From Alkalilimnicola sp. S0819 (GTDB lineage: Bacteria > Pseudomonadota > Gammaproteobacteria > Nitrococcales > WHIW01), in assembly GCF_009295635.1 (NCBI RefSeq), contig NZ_WHIW01000009.1, positions 62,001 to 126,000 on the forward strand: a stretch of 64,000 nucleotides of DNA, given 5' to 3'. The notes under the pieces were generated by a model. That model searched no databases and was not told where the DNA came from. It saw only the letters and a list, made by a program, of their open reading frames with translations. Positions 8,606-17,256 of the stretch are shown piece after piece (position 1 is the first letter of the stretch; every line of letters starts with the position of its first letter). The translations under genes were made by a program, and so were the position numbers.

Positions 8606-9880
8606 TCAGTTGAACAGGCGCGGTACGAACAGCACCAGATCGGGCACCAGGGTGACCAGGATCAGCACAGCCAAGGCGATGCCCAGCATGGGCAGGCTCG
8701 CCCGCGCCACCCGCTCCAGGGGCAGCTTGGCGATGGAGCAGACGATGAACAGGCACAGGCCGATGGGCGGTGTCGCCAGCCCGATCACCAGGTTCAGTAC
8801 CACGATCACGCCCAGGTGCAGCGGATCCAGGCCCAGGGTCGCCCCCAGCTCCAGCAGCACCGGCACGGTGAGGATCAGCGCGCCGATGGGCTCCAGCAGC
8901 GCGCCCAGGATCAGCAGGCCGATGGTGATCATGGCGAGCAGCACGTACTTGTTATCGCTGATCTCCAGCATGGCGTTGACCACCGTCTGGGGCACCTGCT
9001 CGATGGTGAACACGAAGGCGATGATGTTCGCCATGGCCACCACCAGCATGATCACCGAAGAGATCACGGCCGTGTCATAGAGCACCTTGGCCAGCACCTT
9101 CATGGTGAGGGTGCGATACACCACCCCGGCGATGAACAGCGCATAGAGGCTCGCCACGGCGGCCGCCTCGGTGGGTGTGAACACCCCGGAGAGTATGCCG
9201 CCGAGGATGATGACGGGCAGCAGCAGCGCCGGCCAGGCGCCGGCGGTGGCGCGGAGGATCTCCCGCCCGTTGGCCGGGTCTTCCTTCGGGTAATTGCGCT
9301 TGCGGGCCACGTACACGGCATGGGCCATCAGCCCCAGGCCGATGAGAATGCCCGGCACGATGCCCGCCATGAACAGGCTCGCCACCGAGGTGCCGCTGAG
9401 CACCGCGAAGATGATCAGCTGAATGCTCGGGGGGATGATGGGGCCGATCACCGAGCTCACCGCGGTGAGCGCGGCGGCGTACTCGGCGTCGTAGCCGGCC
9501 TTCTTCATGCCCGGGATCAGCACCGAGCCCAGCGCTGCGGAATCCGCCGTGGCCGAGCCGCTCACCCCGGAGAAGAGCATGCTGGACATGACGTTGACCA
9601 GCGCCAGTCCGCCGCGAAAACGCCCCACCAGCACCTGGCAGAAGCGGATGATGCGCTCGGTGATCGCACCGGCGTTCATCAGATTGCCGGCGAGGATGAA
9701 CAGCGGCACGGTCAGCAACACGAACTGATCCACGCCGGAGATCATCCGCTGGGGAAAGGCCCCCAGCAGATGCAGCTGATCGTTGAAGGCCACATAGGCC
9801 AGCGCCGAAAGCCCCAGCACCACCACGATGGGCACGCCGGCAATCAGCGACAGGCCAAAGGCCGAGAGAAAAGCACCCAT
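8606..9880 (-). CDS. dctM: TRAP transporter large permease (DctM)
   Basis: This is the large membrane subunit of a tripartite ATP-independent periplasmic transporter, 424 aa, almost entirely hydrophobic helices. Family signatures are [11 protein letters not shown]-like [36 protein letters not shown] and [18 protein letters not shown]. It moves organic acids or related solutes using a sodium gradient. The ATG at 9880 overlaps the TGA of dctQ by one base, so subunits are made together. The substrate is not readable here. The gene cluster with a tautomerase and a cupin suggests a carboxylate or a ring-cleavage type compound (inference). Confidence 0.93.
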   Translation of the reverse strand: MGAFLSAFGLSLIAGVPIVVVLGLSALAYVAFNDQLHLLGAFPQRMISGVDQFVLLTVPLFILAGNLMNAGAITERIIRFCQVLVGRFRGGLALVNVMSSMLFSGVSGSATADSAALGSVLIPGMKKAGYDAEYAAALTAVSSVIGPIIPPSIQLIIFAVLSGTSVASLFMAGIVPGILIGLGLMAHAVYVARKRNYPKEDPANGREILRATAGAWPALLLPVIILGGILSGVFTPTEAAAVASLYALFIAGVVYRTLTMKVLAKVLYDTAVISSVIMLVVAMANIIAFVFTIEQVPQTVVNAMLEISDNKYVLLAMITIGLLILGALLEPIGALILTVPVLLELGATLGLDPLHLGVIVVLNLVIGLATPPIGLCLFIVCSIAKLPLERVARASLPMLGIALAVLILVTLVPDLVLFVPRLFN

Positions 9881-10392
9881 CAGACGTTCTCCCCACGCAG
9901 GGTCCGCAGCACCTGAGCGCAGGTGCCGACCAGCACATGCAGCACCAGCAGGGCGCTGCCCACCGGCACCGCCAGATAGACGTAATACATGGACACCTGC
10001 AGGGCGCTGGAGGTCTGCACCCGGTTCCATTCCGCGTAGTCGTAGCCGTACCAGGTGAGCAGCGCGAACAGGGTGACCGTGGCCAGCCCCCCCAGCGCCA
10101 TGAACACCGCCTGGAGGACGCGGGGCAGCCGGGCGGTGAACATTTCCACCGCGATCATCTCGCCCCGCGCAAAGGAGATGCCGGCGAACAGGAAGGTGAT
10201 CCAGACCAGCAGGAAGCGGCTCAGCTCCTCGGACCAGGACAGGGAATCACCCAGCACGTAGCGGGCGAAGATCTGCAGGCAGACCACCGCCAGCATCAAG
10301 CCCATCAGGCCGGCGCCCAGCACGAAGAGCGCACGCTGGTAGGCGCGGTTCAGACCGTGCAGGACACGCAGAGGCGCGGAAGGGGCATGCAT
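9880..10392 (-). CDS. dctQ: TRAP transporter small permease (DctQ)
   Basis: The small membrane subunit has 170 aa and four predicted transmembrane helices, roughly at residues 20-42, 53-75, 93-118 and 137-160. The segment FARYVLGDSLSWSEELSRFLLVW between helices 1 and 2 (read as FARYVLGDSLSWSEEL then SRFLLVW) is the typical DctQ signature, as is FAGISFARGEMI. It lies between dctP (70 bp upstream) and dctM (one-base overlap). It acts in the inner membrane as a partner of DctM. Confidence 0.93.
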   Translation of the reverse strand: MHAPSAPLRVLHGLNRAYQRALFVLGAGLMGLMLAVVCLQIFARYVLGDSLSWSEELSRFLLVWITFLFAGISFARGEMIAVEMFTARLPRVLQAVFMALGGLATVTLFALLTWYGYDYAEWNRVQTSSALQVSMYYVYLAVPVGSALLVLHVLVGTCAQVLRTLRGENV

Positions 10393-10462
10393 GGGGCGTA
10401 CTCCTGGGCGGGGGCGTCAGGGGCGAGCGGCCGGGCGCACTGCCCGGCCGCTCGCCGGCGGC

Positions 10463-11446
10463 TTACTTGCGGGACTGCACGTCCTTGACGAAGGCCTCGA
10501 TCAGCGGATGCTTCTCGGAGTACTCCGCGATCACCGGGGCGACGGCGTCCAGCACTTCGGCGCGATCTTCCAGCTCGTGGATCTGGAAGCCTTCGGCCTT
10601 CAGGGCCGCTTCCGCCTCCACTTCCTGCTCCTCGGCGCGGGCCACCTGCTCGCGGACGGTCTCCCGGGCGGCGTCCACCAGTGCCTGCTGCTGCGCATCG
10701 CTCAGGCGGTTGTAGAAGCGCGGGTTGACCACCACGACCGCCGGCCAGAAGTAGTGCTTGGTGCGGGTCAGGTGATCCGCCACCTCGTAGAGCTTCTCAC
10801 TGTAGACGGAGGTGGTGTTGATCTCGGCCCCGTCCAGCACGCCGGTCTGCAGCGATGTGTAGATCTCGCCATAGGCCATGGGCGTGGGGCTGGCGTCCAC
10901 CGCGTTCCAGATATCCAGGTGCAGCTTGGCGGGCACCACGCGGGCCTTCAGCCCCTTCATGCCTTCGAGGGTGGTTACTTTTTTCTTGGCCACCAGCAGG
11001 TTGCGCAGGCCGCCTTCGTAGTAACCCAGCCCCTTGAGACCGATGCCATCCAGCGAATCCAGCATCTGCTGGGCCACCGGCGAGGTGAAGGCATCGGCCA
11101 ACTCGTCGTAGCTCTCGATCAGGAAGGGCAGCTGCAGGGCATCCATCACCGGGGTAAAACCGGAGAACACCGCCGAGGAGATCACCGCCGCGTCCACGGT
11201 GCCCAGGCGCACGCCTTCCAGCAGCTGCTTGTCGTCACCGAGCTGGCGCGCGGGGAAGATCTGCACCTTCAGCTCGCCGTCGGTCTTCTGCTCCACCGCT
11301 TCCTTGAACAAGGCCGCCCCGGTGTGGAAGGGGTGGCTGGTCTGGGTCACATGGCCCAGCTTGATGGTGGTCTGGGCCGCGGCCGTATGAACAATGCCGC
11401 CGGCCAGTGCGGCGGCGGTCAGGATACCCGTCAACAGGCGTTTCAT
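10463..11446 (-). CDS. dctP: TRAP transporter periplasmic solute-binding protein (DctP)
   Basis: This 327 aa protein has a signal peptide ending near TAAA-QTT (about residue 24), so the mature form is periplasmic. DctP features include IKLGHVTQTSHPFHTGA at the mature N-terminus, FPARQLGDDKQLLEGVRLG, GLKARVVPAKL (the Arg that usually pairs with the substrate carboxylate), and SPTPMAYGEIYTSLQTGVLD. The usual asparagine/proline motif after that point reads GAEINTTSVYS, a variant that may reflect a different ligand. It is the first TRAP gene after the tautomerase gene, and probably in the same operon. Its ligand is unknown. Confidence 0.93.
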   Translation of the reverse strand: MKRLLTGILTAAALAGGIVHTAAAQTTIKLGHVTQTSHPFHTGAALFKEAVEQKTDGELKVQIFPARQLGDDKQLLEGVRLGTVDAAVISSAVFSGFTPVMDALQLPFLIESYDELADAFTSPVAQQMLDSLDGIGLKGLGYYEGGLRNLLVAKKKVTTLEGMKGLKARVVPAKLHLDIWNAVDASPTPMAYGEIYTSLQTGVLDGAEINTTSVYSEKLYEVADHLTRTKHYFWPAVVVVNPRFYNRLSDAQQQALVDAARETVREQVARAEEQEVEAEAALKAEGFQIHELEDRAEVLDAVAPVIAEYSEKHPLIEAFVKDVQSRK

Positions 11447-11519
11447 GATGTTCTCCTCCCTCCAATGGGAAACTTCCAGCCAAGTGTGGTCAGTAAAACC
11501 CGTGTAGACCTGCGTGGGC

Positions 11520-11708
11520 CTACTTCTTTTCGCTCTTCAGTTGGTCGCCGACCGCGAAGCGGCCCGGCGGCACCTCGTTCACCCACACCCTGATGGATTG
11601 CATGGGTGCCTCCAGGGTGCGATTCACCACCTGGGCCACTTCCTTGATGCATTGCTGCACCTTGGCCTCGTCCCGTCCCTCTACCACGGTGATTTCAACG
11701 ATGGGCAT
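11520..11708 (-). CDS. 4-oxalocrotonate tautomerase-family enzyme
   Basis: This 62 aa protein starts MPIVEITVVEGRDEAKV. After removal of Met, Pro1 would be the catalytic base. Arg11 (EGRDE) and the Arg of SIRVWVNEVPPG match the two arginines of 4-oxalocrotonate tautomerase that bind the diacid. The ending GRFAVGDQL is also typical. The true start at 11708 is fixed by the need for N-terminal proline. Such enzymes interconvert enol and keto forms of unsaturated 2-oxo acids. It leads the TRAP operon, 73 bp before dctP, which suggests that the imported compound is, or becomes, an enolisable keto acid (inference). Confidence 0.88.
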   Translation of the reverse strand: MPIVEITVVEGRDEAKVQQCIKEVAQVVNRTLEAPMQSIRVWVNEVPPGRFAVGDQLKSEKK

Positions 11709-11742
11709 GCCGGACTCCTCAAGAGCATGTCGGTGGACCGCC

Positions 11743-11759
11743 GTATCGATAGCCGATAC
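11743..11759. promoter_or_regulatory. Candidate operator: 6-bp inverted repeat between divergent catabolic genes
   Basis: GTATCG at 11743-11748 and CGATAC at 11754-11759 form a perfect inverted repeat with a 5-bp spacer. A related half-site, CGATACG, recurs at 11826. Both lie in the 194-bp divergent region between the tautomerase/TRAP operon and the cupin/IclR genes, where a regulator should bind. The IclR-family protein at 12604 is the obvious candidate, but this link is inference. Confidence 0.35.
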
Positions 11760-11902
11760 CGCTGTTTCGCCCAAACAGTATATCCGGGGACACAATCGGG
11801 CTGTCAACGCTTATGTCTCGTTTACCGATACGCTTGTGTCATTTTTTGATATTCGTATACTCTGGCCTCATCACCTTGAACGCGAACCAGACGAGGCCGC
11901 CC

Positions 11903-12580
11903 ATGAGCACGTATCTGCTGCGCCTGTACGAAGACCGCATTCCCGCCTCCCACGCGCCGGTGCACCTGCCCTGCGCGCCGCGGGCCGTCTACCTGCGCGA
12001 GGGCGGCCTGACGATCGAGGACGACTGGAGCAGCCAGTTCCTGCCCGGCGACACCGCCCAGGTCAGCGAGGACGAACTGACCCTGCTCGCAGGGCCTGAT
12101 GGCGCCACGGTGTGGCGCTGGGAGCTGGCCGATGCCGATGGACCGGGCCAAGGGGAGCTGCGCTCCGCGCCGGCCTGCGAATCCACCCTGAAACTCGAGG
12201 CCGAGATCGAGCTGGATGACGGCTTCAGCTGGATGATGCGCTGCGACCGGGTGGAATTCCCGCCCGGCGGCGTGGCGTTGACCCATGTACATCAGGGCCC
12301 GGGCATCCGCATCGTGCTGGAAGGCGAGATCACCATAGAAACCGAAGGCACGGTGGCCAGCCACAAGGCCGGCGAGGCCTGGCTGGAGCGGGGCCATTAC
12401 CCGGTGCTGGCCCCCACCACCGAGGCCGAGCCCACCACCTTCATCCGCTGCTTCTTCGTACCCCGGGGCAGCAAGGGCCGCAGCTCCATCCGCTACGTGC
12501 GCGCCGAGGATGCCGCCGCGCCCAAGGTCCAGCGCTACAAGGTGTATGCCGAGCGCCAGGTGGATCTGGCTTGCCTGTAA
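11903..12580 (+). CDS. Cupin-domain protein, 225 aa
   Basis: The second half carries a cupin beta-barrel: FPPGGVALTHVHQGPGIRIVLEGEITIE corresponds to motif 1 (split: FPPGGVALTHVHQGPG, then IRIVLEGEITIE). Then come HKAGEAWLERGHYPV and ATTEAEPTTFIRCFFV-like strands. The HxH pair is present but the usual downstream Glu of the first cupin motif is not in the normal place, so metal binding may be altered. The N-terminal half has a weaker barrel-like pattern, so it may be a two-cupin protein. It faces the TRAP operon and is followed 24 bp later by the IclR regulator. Likely a catabolic enzyme or ligand sensor for the imported compound; not resolvable. Confidence 0.75.
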   Translation: MSTYLLRLYEDRIPASHAPVHLPCAPRAVYLREGGLTIEDDWSSQFLPGDTAQVSEDELTLLAGPDGATVWRWELADADGPGQGELRSAPACESTLKLEAEIELDDGFSWMMRCDRVEFPPGGVALTHVHQGPGIRIVLEGEITIETEGTVASHKAGEAWLERGHYPVLAPTTEAEPTTFIRCFFVPRGSKGRSSIRYVRAEDAAAPKVQRYKVYAERQVDLACL

Positions 12581-12603
12581 GCAGCATGACGGAAGGACGA
12601 ACC

Positions 12604-13422
12604 ATGAGCGCGCAGCACACCGCCGACGCCGGGCAGCCGGAATCACCGGAACGCGGCGGCTTGAGCGGCCTGCCCACCACGGTGGTCTCCCTGCGCATCA
12701 TCGAGGCGCTGGGGCAGGCCGGGGCCGAATGCGGCGTCACCGAACTGGCCCAGGCGCTGGACATGCCCAAGGCCCGGGTGCACCGCCACCTGGTCAATCT
12801 GCGCGACAGCGGTTACGTGGCCCAGAACCCGCGCAACAGTCGCTACAGCATCGGCTGGCGGCTCTACCTGCTGGGTCAGCAACTGGTGAACCGTTATGAC
12901 GTGGTGAGTCTGGCCAAACCCGTGATGGAAGCCCTGCGGGACCAACTGGGCCAGACGGTGGTGATCTCCACTTACACCGATCAAGGCATGGTGGTGCTGG
13001 ATTTCCTCTCCGGGCGTCGGGCGGTGGAAATCGTCATGCGCGCCGGCACCCGCTTCAATTTCAACGCCGTGGCCCAGGGCAAGATCGCCCTGGCCTACGG
13101 CCCGCCGGAGCTGCTGGAAAAGACCCTGGCCGGGCCGCTGGAGGCCAGCACTCGCCACACCATCACCGACCCGGAGCGGCTGCGCTCGGAAGTGGAGCTG
13201 GCCCGGCGGCGGGGCTGGGCGGATGCGCCGGAGGAGATCTTCACCGGCGTCAACGCCCTGGCCGCGCCCATCTTCCGCGGCGACGGCAGCCTGTACGGCA
13301 CCCTGGCGCTGACCGGGTCCATTCATTATCTGCCGAGCAAGCCGCTGGAACCGACAGTGGTTGCGCTGCTGACCGCCGCCCGGGAGATCTCCACCCTGCT
13401 CGGGTATCGCCTTCCACGCTAG
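12604..13422 (+). CDS. IclR-family transcriptional regulator
   Basis: This 272 aa DNA-binding protein has an N-terminal winged helix-turn-helix (VVSLRIIEALGQ, then CGVTELAQALDMPKARVHRH, ending with SGYVAQNPRNSRYSIG). A C-terminal IclR ligand-binding domain follows, with NAVAQGKIALA, EIFTGVNALAAPIF and GTLALTGS. The ATG at 12604 has a well-spaced AGGA upstream. It closes the cupin transcript and probably controls the divergent TRAP/tautomerase operon in response to the transported compound or a metabolite. The latter is standard for the family but not shown here. Confidence 0.92.
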   Translation: MSAQHTADAGQPESPERGGLSGLPTTVVSLRIIEALGQAGAECGVTELAQALDMPKARVHRHLVNLRDSGYVAQNPRNSRYSIGWRLYLLGQQLVNRYDVVSLAKPVMEALRDQLGQTVVISTYTDQGMVVLDFLSGRRAVEIVMRAGTRFNFNAVAQGKIALAYGPPELLEKTLAGPLEASTRHTITDPERLRSEVELARRRGWADAPEEIFTGVNALAAPIFRGDGSLYGTLALTGSIHYLPSKPLEPTVVALLTAAREISTLLGYRLPR

Positions 13423-13577
13423 GCAGACACTCCTGGCCGCGAAGGCTTTCCGCGCCGGCGCCTGCCAGGCAAAGCCCCGGTGCCCGTTCATGTTTTCCGC
13501 GCGGCGTACTCGACAAAACCGCTTGCGTAGTAGACCATTGCGCCCTCTTCCAGCCCAGCCCCCAGAGTTGACCCTTA

Positions 13578-15392
13578 GTGATCGAAAATCTTCGTAATAT
13601 CGCCATCATCGCCCACGTGGACCATGGCAAGACCACCCTCGTGGACCAGCTTCTTCAGCAGTCGGGTACCCTCGGCGAACGCAACGATCCTGGCGAGCGC
13701 GTCATGGATTCCGGCGATCTGGAGAAAGAGCGCGGCATCACCATCCTCGCCAAGAACACCGCCATCAACTGGCGCGACTACCGCATCAACATCGTCGACA
13801 CCCCGGGCCATGCCGACTTCGGCGGCGAGGTGGAGCGCGTCATGTCCATGGTGGATTCGGTGCTGCTGCTGGTGGATGCGGTGGACGGCCCCATGCCCCA
13901 GACCCGCTTCGTCACCCAGAAGGCCCTGGCCCAGGGCCTGCGCCCCATCGTGGTGATCAACAAGATCGACCGCCCCGGCGCCCGCCCGGACTGGGTGCTG
14001 GACCAGACCTTCGACCTGTTCGACCGCCTGGGCGCGACCGATGAGCAGCTGGACTTCCCGGTGGTCTACGCCTCGGGCCTGAACGGCTACGCCGGGCTGG
14101 ACGCCGAAGTGCGCGCGGGGAACATGGACCCGCTGTTCCAGACCGTGATCGACAAGGTGCCCGCCCCGAACGTGGATCCGGACGGCCCCTTCCAGCTGCA
14201 GGTCAGCTCCCTGGACTACAACAGCTACGTGGGCGTGATCGGCATTGGTCGCGTCAAGCGCGGCCGGGTCAAGAGCAACACCCCGGTGATCGCCATCGAC
14301 CGCGACGGCAAGCAGCGCAACGGCCGCATCCTGCAGGTGCTGGGCTTTCTCGGCCTGGATCGGGTGGAAGTGGACGAAGCCCAGGCCGGGGACATCATCG
14401 CCTTCACCGGCATGGACGAGCTGAACATCTCCGACACCCTGTGCAGCCCCCAGCAGCCCGAGGCGCTGCCGCCGCTCACGGTGGACGAGCCCACCGTGAC
14501 CATGACCTTTCAGGTCAACACTTCCCCCATGGCCGGTCGCGACGGCAAATTCGTCACCTCCCGTCAGATCCGCGAGCGGCTGATGCGCGAGCTGGTGCAC
14601 AACGTCGCCCTGCGGGTGGAGGAAACCGAGGACCCGGACAAGTTCAAGGTCTCCGGCCGCGGCGAGCTGCATCTGTCCATCCTCATCGAGAGCATGCGCC
14701 GGGAAGGTTATGAACTGGGCGTCTCCCGCCCCGAGGTCATCGTCCGCGAGATCGACGGCGAGCAATGCGAGCCCTACGAGCAGCTCACCGTGGACGTGGA
14801 AGAAAGCGACCAGGGCGGCGTGATGGAGAAGCTGGGCACCCGCGGCGGCCAGCTGCAGGACATGATGCCCGACGGCAAGGGCCGGGTGCGCCTGGACTAC
14901 ATCATCCCGGCGCGCGGCCTGATCGGTTTCCGCACCGAGTTCATGACCGCCACCTCCGGCACCGGCCTGATGTACCACGTCTTCGACCACTACGGCCCGG
15001 TGAAGGCCGGCACCTTCGGCCAGCGCATCAACGGCGCGATGGTGGCCATGGCCCAGGGCAAGGCCCTGGCCTACGCCCTGTTCAACCTGCAGGAGCGCGG
15101 CAGCCTGTTCATCGGCCACGGCGACGAGGTCTACGAAGGCATGATCATCGGAATGAACAGCCGCGACAACGACATGGTCGTCAACCCACTGAAAGCCAAG
15201 CAGCTGACCAATATCCGCGCCGCCGGCTCGGACGAGAACCTGGTGCTCACCCCGCCGATCCGCATGAGCCTGGAGCAGGCGCTGGAGTGGATCGACGATG
15301 ATGAACTGGTGGAGGTCACCCCGGCCGCCATCCGCCTGCGCAAACGCTTTCTCAAGGAGCACGAGCGCAAGAAATCGGCGAAGAAGAGCTGA
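13578..15392 (+). CDS. typA: Ribosome-associated GTPase TypA/BipA
   Basis: This 604 aa translational GTPase binds the 70S ribosome and helps 50S assembly, especially in the cold or under stress. The G motifs are in order: [10 protein letters not shown] (G1), [10 protein letters not shown] (G2), [15 protein letters not shown] (G3) and [10 protein letters not shown] (G4). EF-G-like domains III and V follow, then the TypA-specific C-terminal domain with [17 protein letters not shown]. The start is GTG, chosen because [10 protein letters not shown] is the standard beginning. A strong hairpin follows the stop by about 30 bp. It is a single-gene unit. Confidence 0.97.
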   Translation: MIENLRNIAIIAHVDHGKTTLVDQLLQQSGTLGERNDPGERVMDSGDLEKERGITILAKNTAINWRDYRINIVDTPGHADFGGEVERVMSMVDSVLLLVDAVDGPMPQTRFVTQKALAQGLRPIVVINKIDRPGARPDWVLDQTFDLFDRLGATDEQLDFPVVYASGLNGYAGLDAEVRAGNMDPLFQTVIDKVPAPNVDPDGPFQLQVSSLDYNSYVGVIGIGRVKRGRVKSNTPVIAIDRDGKQRNGRILQVLGFLGLDRVEVDEAQAGDIIAFTGMDELNISDTLCSPQQPEALPPLTVDEPTVTMTFQVNTSPMAGRDGKFVTSRQIRERLMRELVHNVALRVEETEDPDKFKVSGRGELHLSILIESMRREGYELGVSRPEVIVREIDGEQCEPYEQLTVDVEESDQGGVMEKLGTRGGQLQDMMPDGKGRVRLDYIIPARGLIGFRTEFMTATSGTGLMYHVFDHYGPVKAGTFGQRINGAMVAMAQGKALAYALFNLQERGSLFIGHGDEVYEGMIIGMNSRDNDMVVNPLKAKQLTNIRAAGSDENLVLTPPIRMSLEQALEWIDDDELVEVTPAAIRLRKRFLKEHERKKSAKKS

Positions 15393-15420
15393 GTCGTTTC
15401 GCCCGGCGGGCACAGGATAA

Positions 15421-15446
15421 AAGAAGGGGCCGCTCGGCCCCTTCTT
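15421..15446 (+). terminator. Hairpin terminator after typA
   Basis: An 11-bp perfect inverted repeat (15421-15431 with 15436-15446) encloses the four-base loop GCTC. The sequence AAGAAGGGGCC pairs with GGCCCCTTCTT and is followed by TT-rich bases. It lies 29 bp after the typA stop, the expected place for an intrinsic terminator. Confidence 0.8.
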
Positions 15447-15610
15447 GTTCTCAAAAGGCTGACTGACCGGCTAACGTCGCCGGGCGGCGTAAATCTCCCG
15501 TGGATTGCCGCAGCAGGGGCTGGGGGGCGTGGCCGCACCGGCCTGTTTCAGCCGAACCCGCCGACGTACAACCCAGGCATCCTCGTTCGAAACGACGCCG
15601 TAGTACTCCC

Positions 15611-16045
15611 TCAGTGCGTCGCCTGCAGGCGGGGTTCCGCGCTGTCGCTGATGTAGTACACATGCAGCGGCTCGCCGCGGCTGGGGCCCATGCCCGGCGA
15701 CCCTATCGGCATGCCGGGCACGGTGATGCCGATGACCGGGGGGCGCTCGGCCAGCAGCTTGTGGATGCTCTCCACCGGCACATGGCCCTCGACCACATAG
15801 CCGTCGATCAGCGTGGTGTGGCAGCTGGCCTGCTCCCGGGTCAGCCCGTGTTCGAGCTTGATCGGCGTCATGTTGTTCCGGTCCACCACCTCCACCTCGA
15901 AGCCCTGCTCACGCAGGTAGTCCACATAGGCGGTGCAGCAGCCGCAGGTGGGGCTCTTGTAGAGCGTGGCGGCAAGATCCGCCGCCAGGGCGGAGACGGG
16001 CAGCGCCAGAGCCAGCGCGGCAAACAAATGCTTGATTCGGTTCAT
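15611..16045 (-). CDS. DUF411 metal-binding protein (copper-associated, exported)
   Basis: This 144 aa protein has a signal peptide ending about ALAA (residue 22). The DUF411 domain follows with KSPTCGCCTAYVDYL, a CxCC cluster in a thioredoxin-like fold. Later come EQASCHTTLIDGYVVEGHVP and RPPVIGITVPGMPIGSPGM, where His, Cys and Met could bind copper. DUF411 proteins are common in copper and silver resistance loci, but their biochemical role is undefined. It is downstream of another small exported protein on the same strand. A CopA-type ATPase lies 2.7 kb away on the opposite strand. Periplasmic copper handling is likely. Confidence 0.88.
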   Translation of the reverse strand: MNRIKHLFAALALALPVSALAADLAATLYKSPTCGCCTAYVDYLREQGFEVEVVDRNNMTPIKLEHGLTREQASCHTTLIDGYVVEGHVPVESIHKLLAERPPVIGITVPGMPIGSPGMGPSRGEPLHVYYISDSAEPRLQATH

Positions 16046-16106
16046 GTCGGTTCTCCCGCATTTCATTAAATCTGATCGGTCTTGCAAAACAGCGAAGAGA
16101 CACCGA

Positions 16107-16514
16107 TCAAATGCGCAGGGCGTAGAACCTGAGAATGGGGGAGCGCCCGGGTCTGGGCGTGTCTGACAAGGCAGGCTTGAGGCGCCAGGGCGCGCTTGCA
16201 AGAAACAGCACCAACGCCGGCACGGCGGCCGGCAAGGGCGACGTCGGCTCACTCGATATCAGCGCGTCCTGATCCAGGGTCGGCCCATTGCCGCCGGACA
16301 TGCTCGGGCACTCGCCCCCCGGGCAGACCACCATGGCCGGCATCGCGGTGTGGGCATGGTGCTCCATGGCCGCGGCCGCCGGTGTCGCATCGGCGACCGC
16401 CGCCGGCGCGGCAGGCCTCAGGCAGCCGGCGAACACCGTCGACAGCCATAGCGCCAGCGTGACCATGAGGGCCAGGCTGACGAGGCGGCGGTGTTTGCGC
16501 AGGCGGTGAAACAA
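16107..16514 (-). CDS. Small membrane/exported protein with His-Met-Cys segment (copper island)
   Basis: I do not recognise a named family. The protein has a positively charged start (FHRLRKHRR), a first membrane helix (LVSLALMVTLALWLSTVFA), a metal-friendly stretch MEHHAHTAMPAMVVCPGG, and a second helix near the C-terminus (PLPAAVPALVLFLASA). An AGGAG ribosome site stands 7 bp before the TTG at 16514, so I chose this rare start over an ATG at 16607 that lacks a good site and would add non-membrane residues. It precedes the DUF411 gene by 61 bp. A periplasmic copper-related role is inferred from context and residues only. Confidence 0.6.
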   Translation of the reverse strand: MFHRLRKHRRLVSLALMVTLALWLSTVFAGCLRPAAPAAVADATPAAAAMEHHAHTAMPAMVVCPGGECPSMSGGNGPTLDQDALISSEPTSPLPAAVPALVLFLASAPWRLKPALSDTPRPGRSPILRFYALRI

Positions 16515-16591
16515 GACTGGGCTCCTGCCAGTGGGTGTACAGACCGTGGCCAGACCCGGCTCGCCAGCGGTAGCCGCTAATGTCGCCGGGA

Positions 16592-16620
16592 ATGGCTGGA
16601 TGTGCAAGCTTGCCAGCCAT
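16592..16620. promoter_or_regulatory. Nested palindrome in the divergent copper-island promoter region
   Basis: ATGGCTGG at 16592-16599 pairs perfectly with CCAGCCAT at 16613-16620. The spacer contains a 10-bp palindrome, GCAAGCTTGC, at 16604-16613. It lies in the 288-bp region between the minus-strand gene starting at 16514 and the plus-strand gene at 16803, and could be a metal-responsive operator. It does not match the classic CueR operator pattern. No regulator gene for this island is visible nearby. Confidence 0.35.
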
Positions 16621-16802
16621 GGATAGCGAACGCGCGGTCAAAGTTCCGCCGACGGCGCCACATCCGGCCTCCCAGCACCCGCAGCAACCCCGGGAATGCT
16701 CGCCGCCAGGATGTTCAACGTCTGTCGGTTTTCCCGCCAAGGAGACACTGAATCAATACCCCGGACTGGCAGTAACATCAGAGCCGTGATAGGAATCTCG
16801 GT

Positions 16803-17144
16803 ATGCATAGCCTGCGACGCATCATCGCCATCGTGGTCATCGGCATTCTGGGCATCCAGACCGGAGCGCTGGCGCTGCATGTACATATCCCGGCCTTGAC
16901 GCCTGCCACTGCTACCGTGGTCGACAGTCACTCGCATACCGCCGATCAACCCGGGGACCGTGAGACCGATCACCACGGTCCGGTCTGCACCGCCACGCAA
17001 TCCTGTTTCCCCATCGGCCATGCCGCGGCATTACCCCTCGTCGCCTCCCCGAGTCCGTTGCCGGTGCCGGCGCAGGCGGCGCCGGTGGCTCTGCCCTCTC
17101 CCCGCCACGACACCCTGCTGCGACCTCCCCGCGCCTTCGGCTAA
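16803..17144 (+). CDS. Small exported His-rich protein (copper island)
   Basis: This 113 aa protein has an N-terminal signal or anchor helix (IIAIVVIGILGIQTGALAL). Histidines cluster in the mature part: HVHIP, DSHSHTAD and ETDHHGPVC. Two cysteines follow (VCTATQSCFPIGH), then a proline-rich tail. No family is recognised. It is the first plus-strand gene of the copper island, divergent from the DUF411 operon and 112 bp before the APC permease. A periplasmic metal-binding role is plausible from composition and context. Confidence 0.55.
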   Translation: MHSLRRIIAIVVIGILGIQTGALALHVHIPALTPATATVVDSHSHTADQPGDRETDHHGPVCTATQSCFPIGHAAALPLVASPSPLPVPAQAAPVALPSPRHDTLLRPPRAFG

Positions 17145-17256
17145 CCCTCACCAGGCTTAGGCTTGCGCGCGGCGCCACCGGCCATCATTGCCGGCAATAC
17201 GAGCTGCCGCGCCATACAAGCACGGCTCTCCGAGCAAGCAATCCTGTGGAGGTCCC

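Noticed and set aside
13575-15413. A 612-codon open frame opposite typA
   Set aside because: It is an exact shadow of typA; the composition is His/Ala/Val/Gln-rich and lacks motifs.
16514-16607. A longer start at ATG 16607 for the small copper-island protein
   Set aside because: The added residues have no membrane or signal character, while TTG at 16514 has a well-placed AGGAG site.
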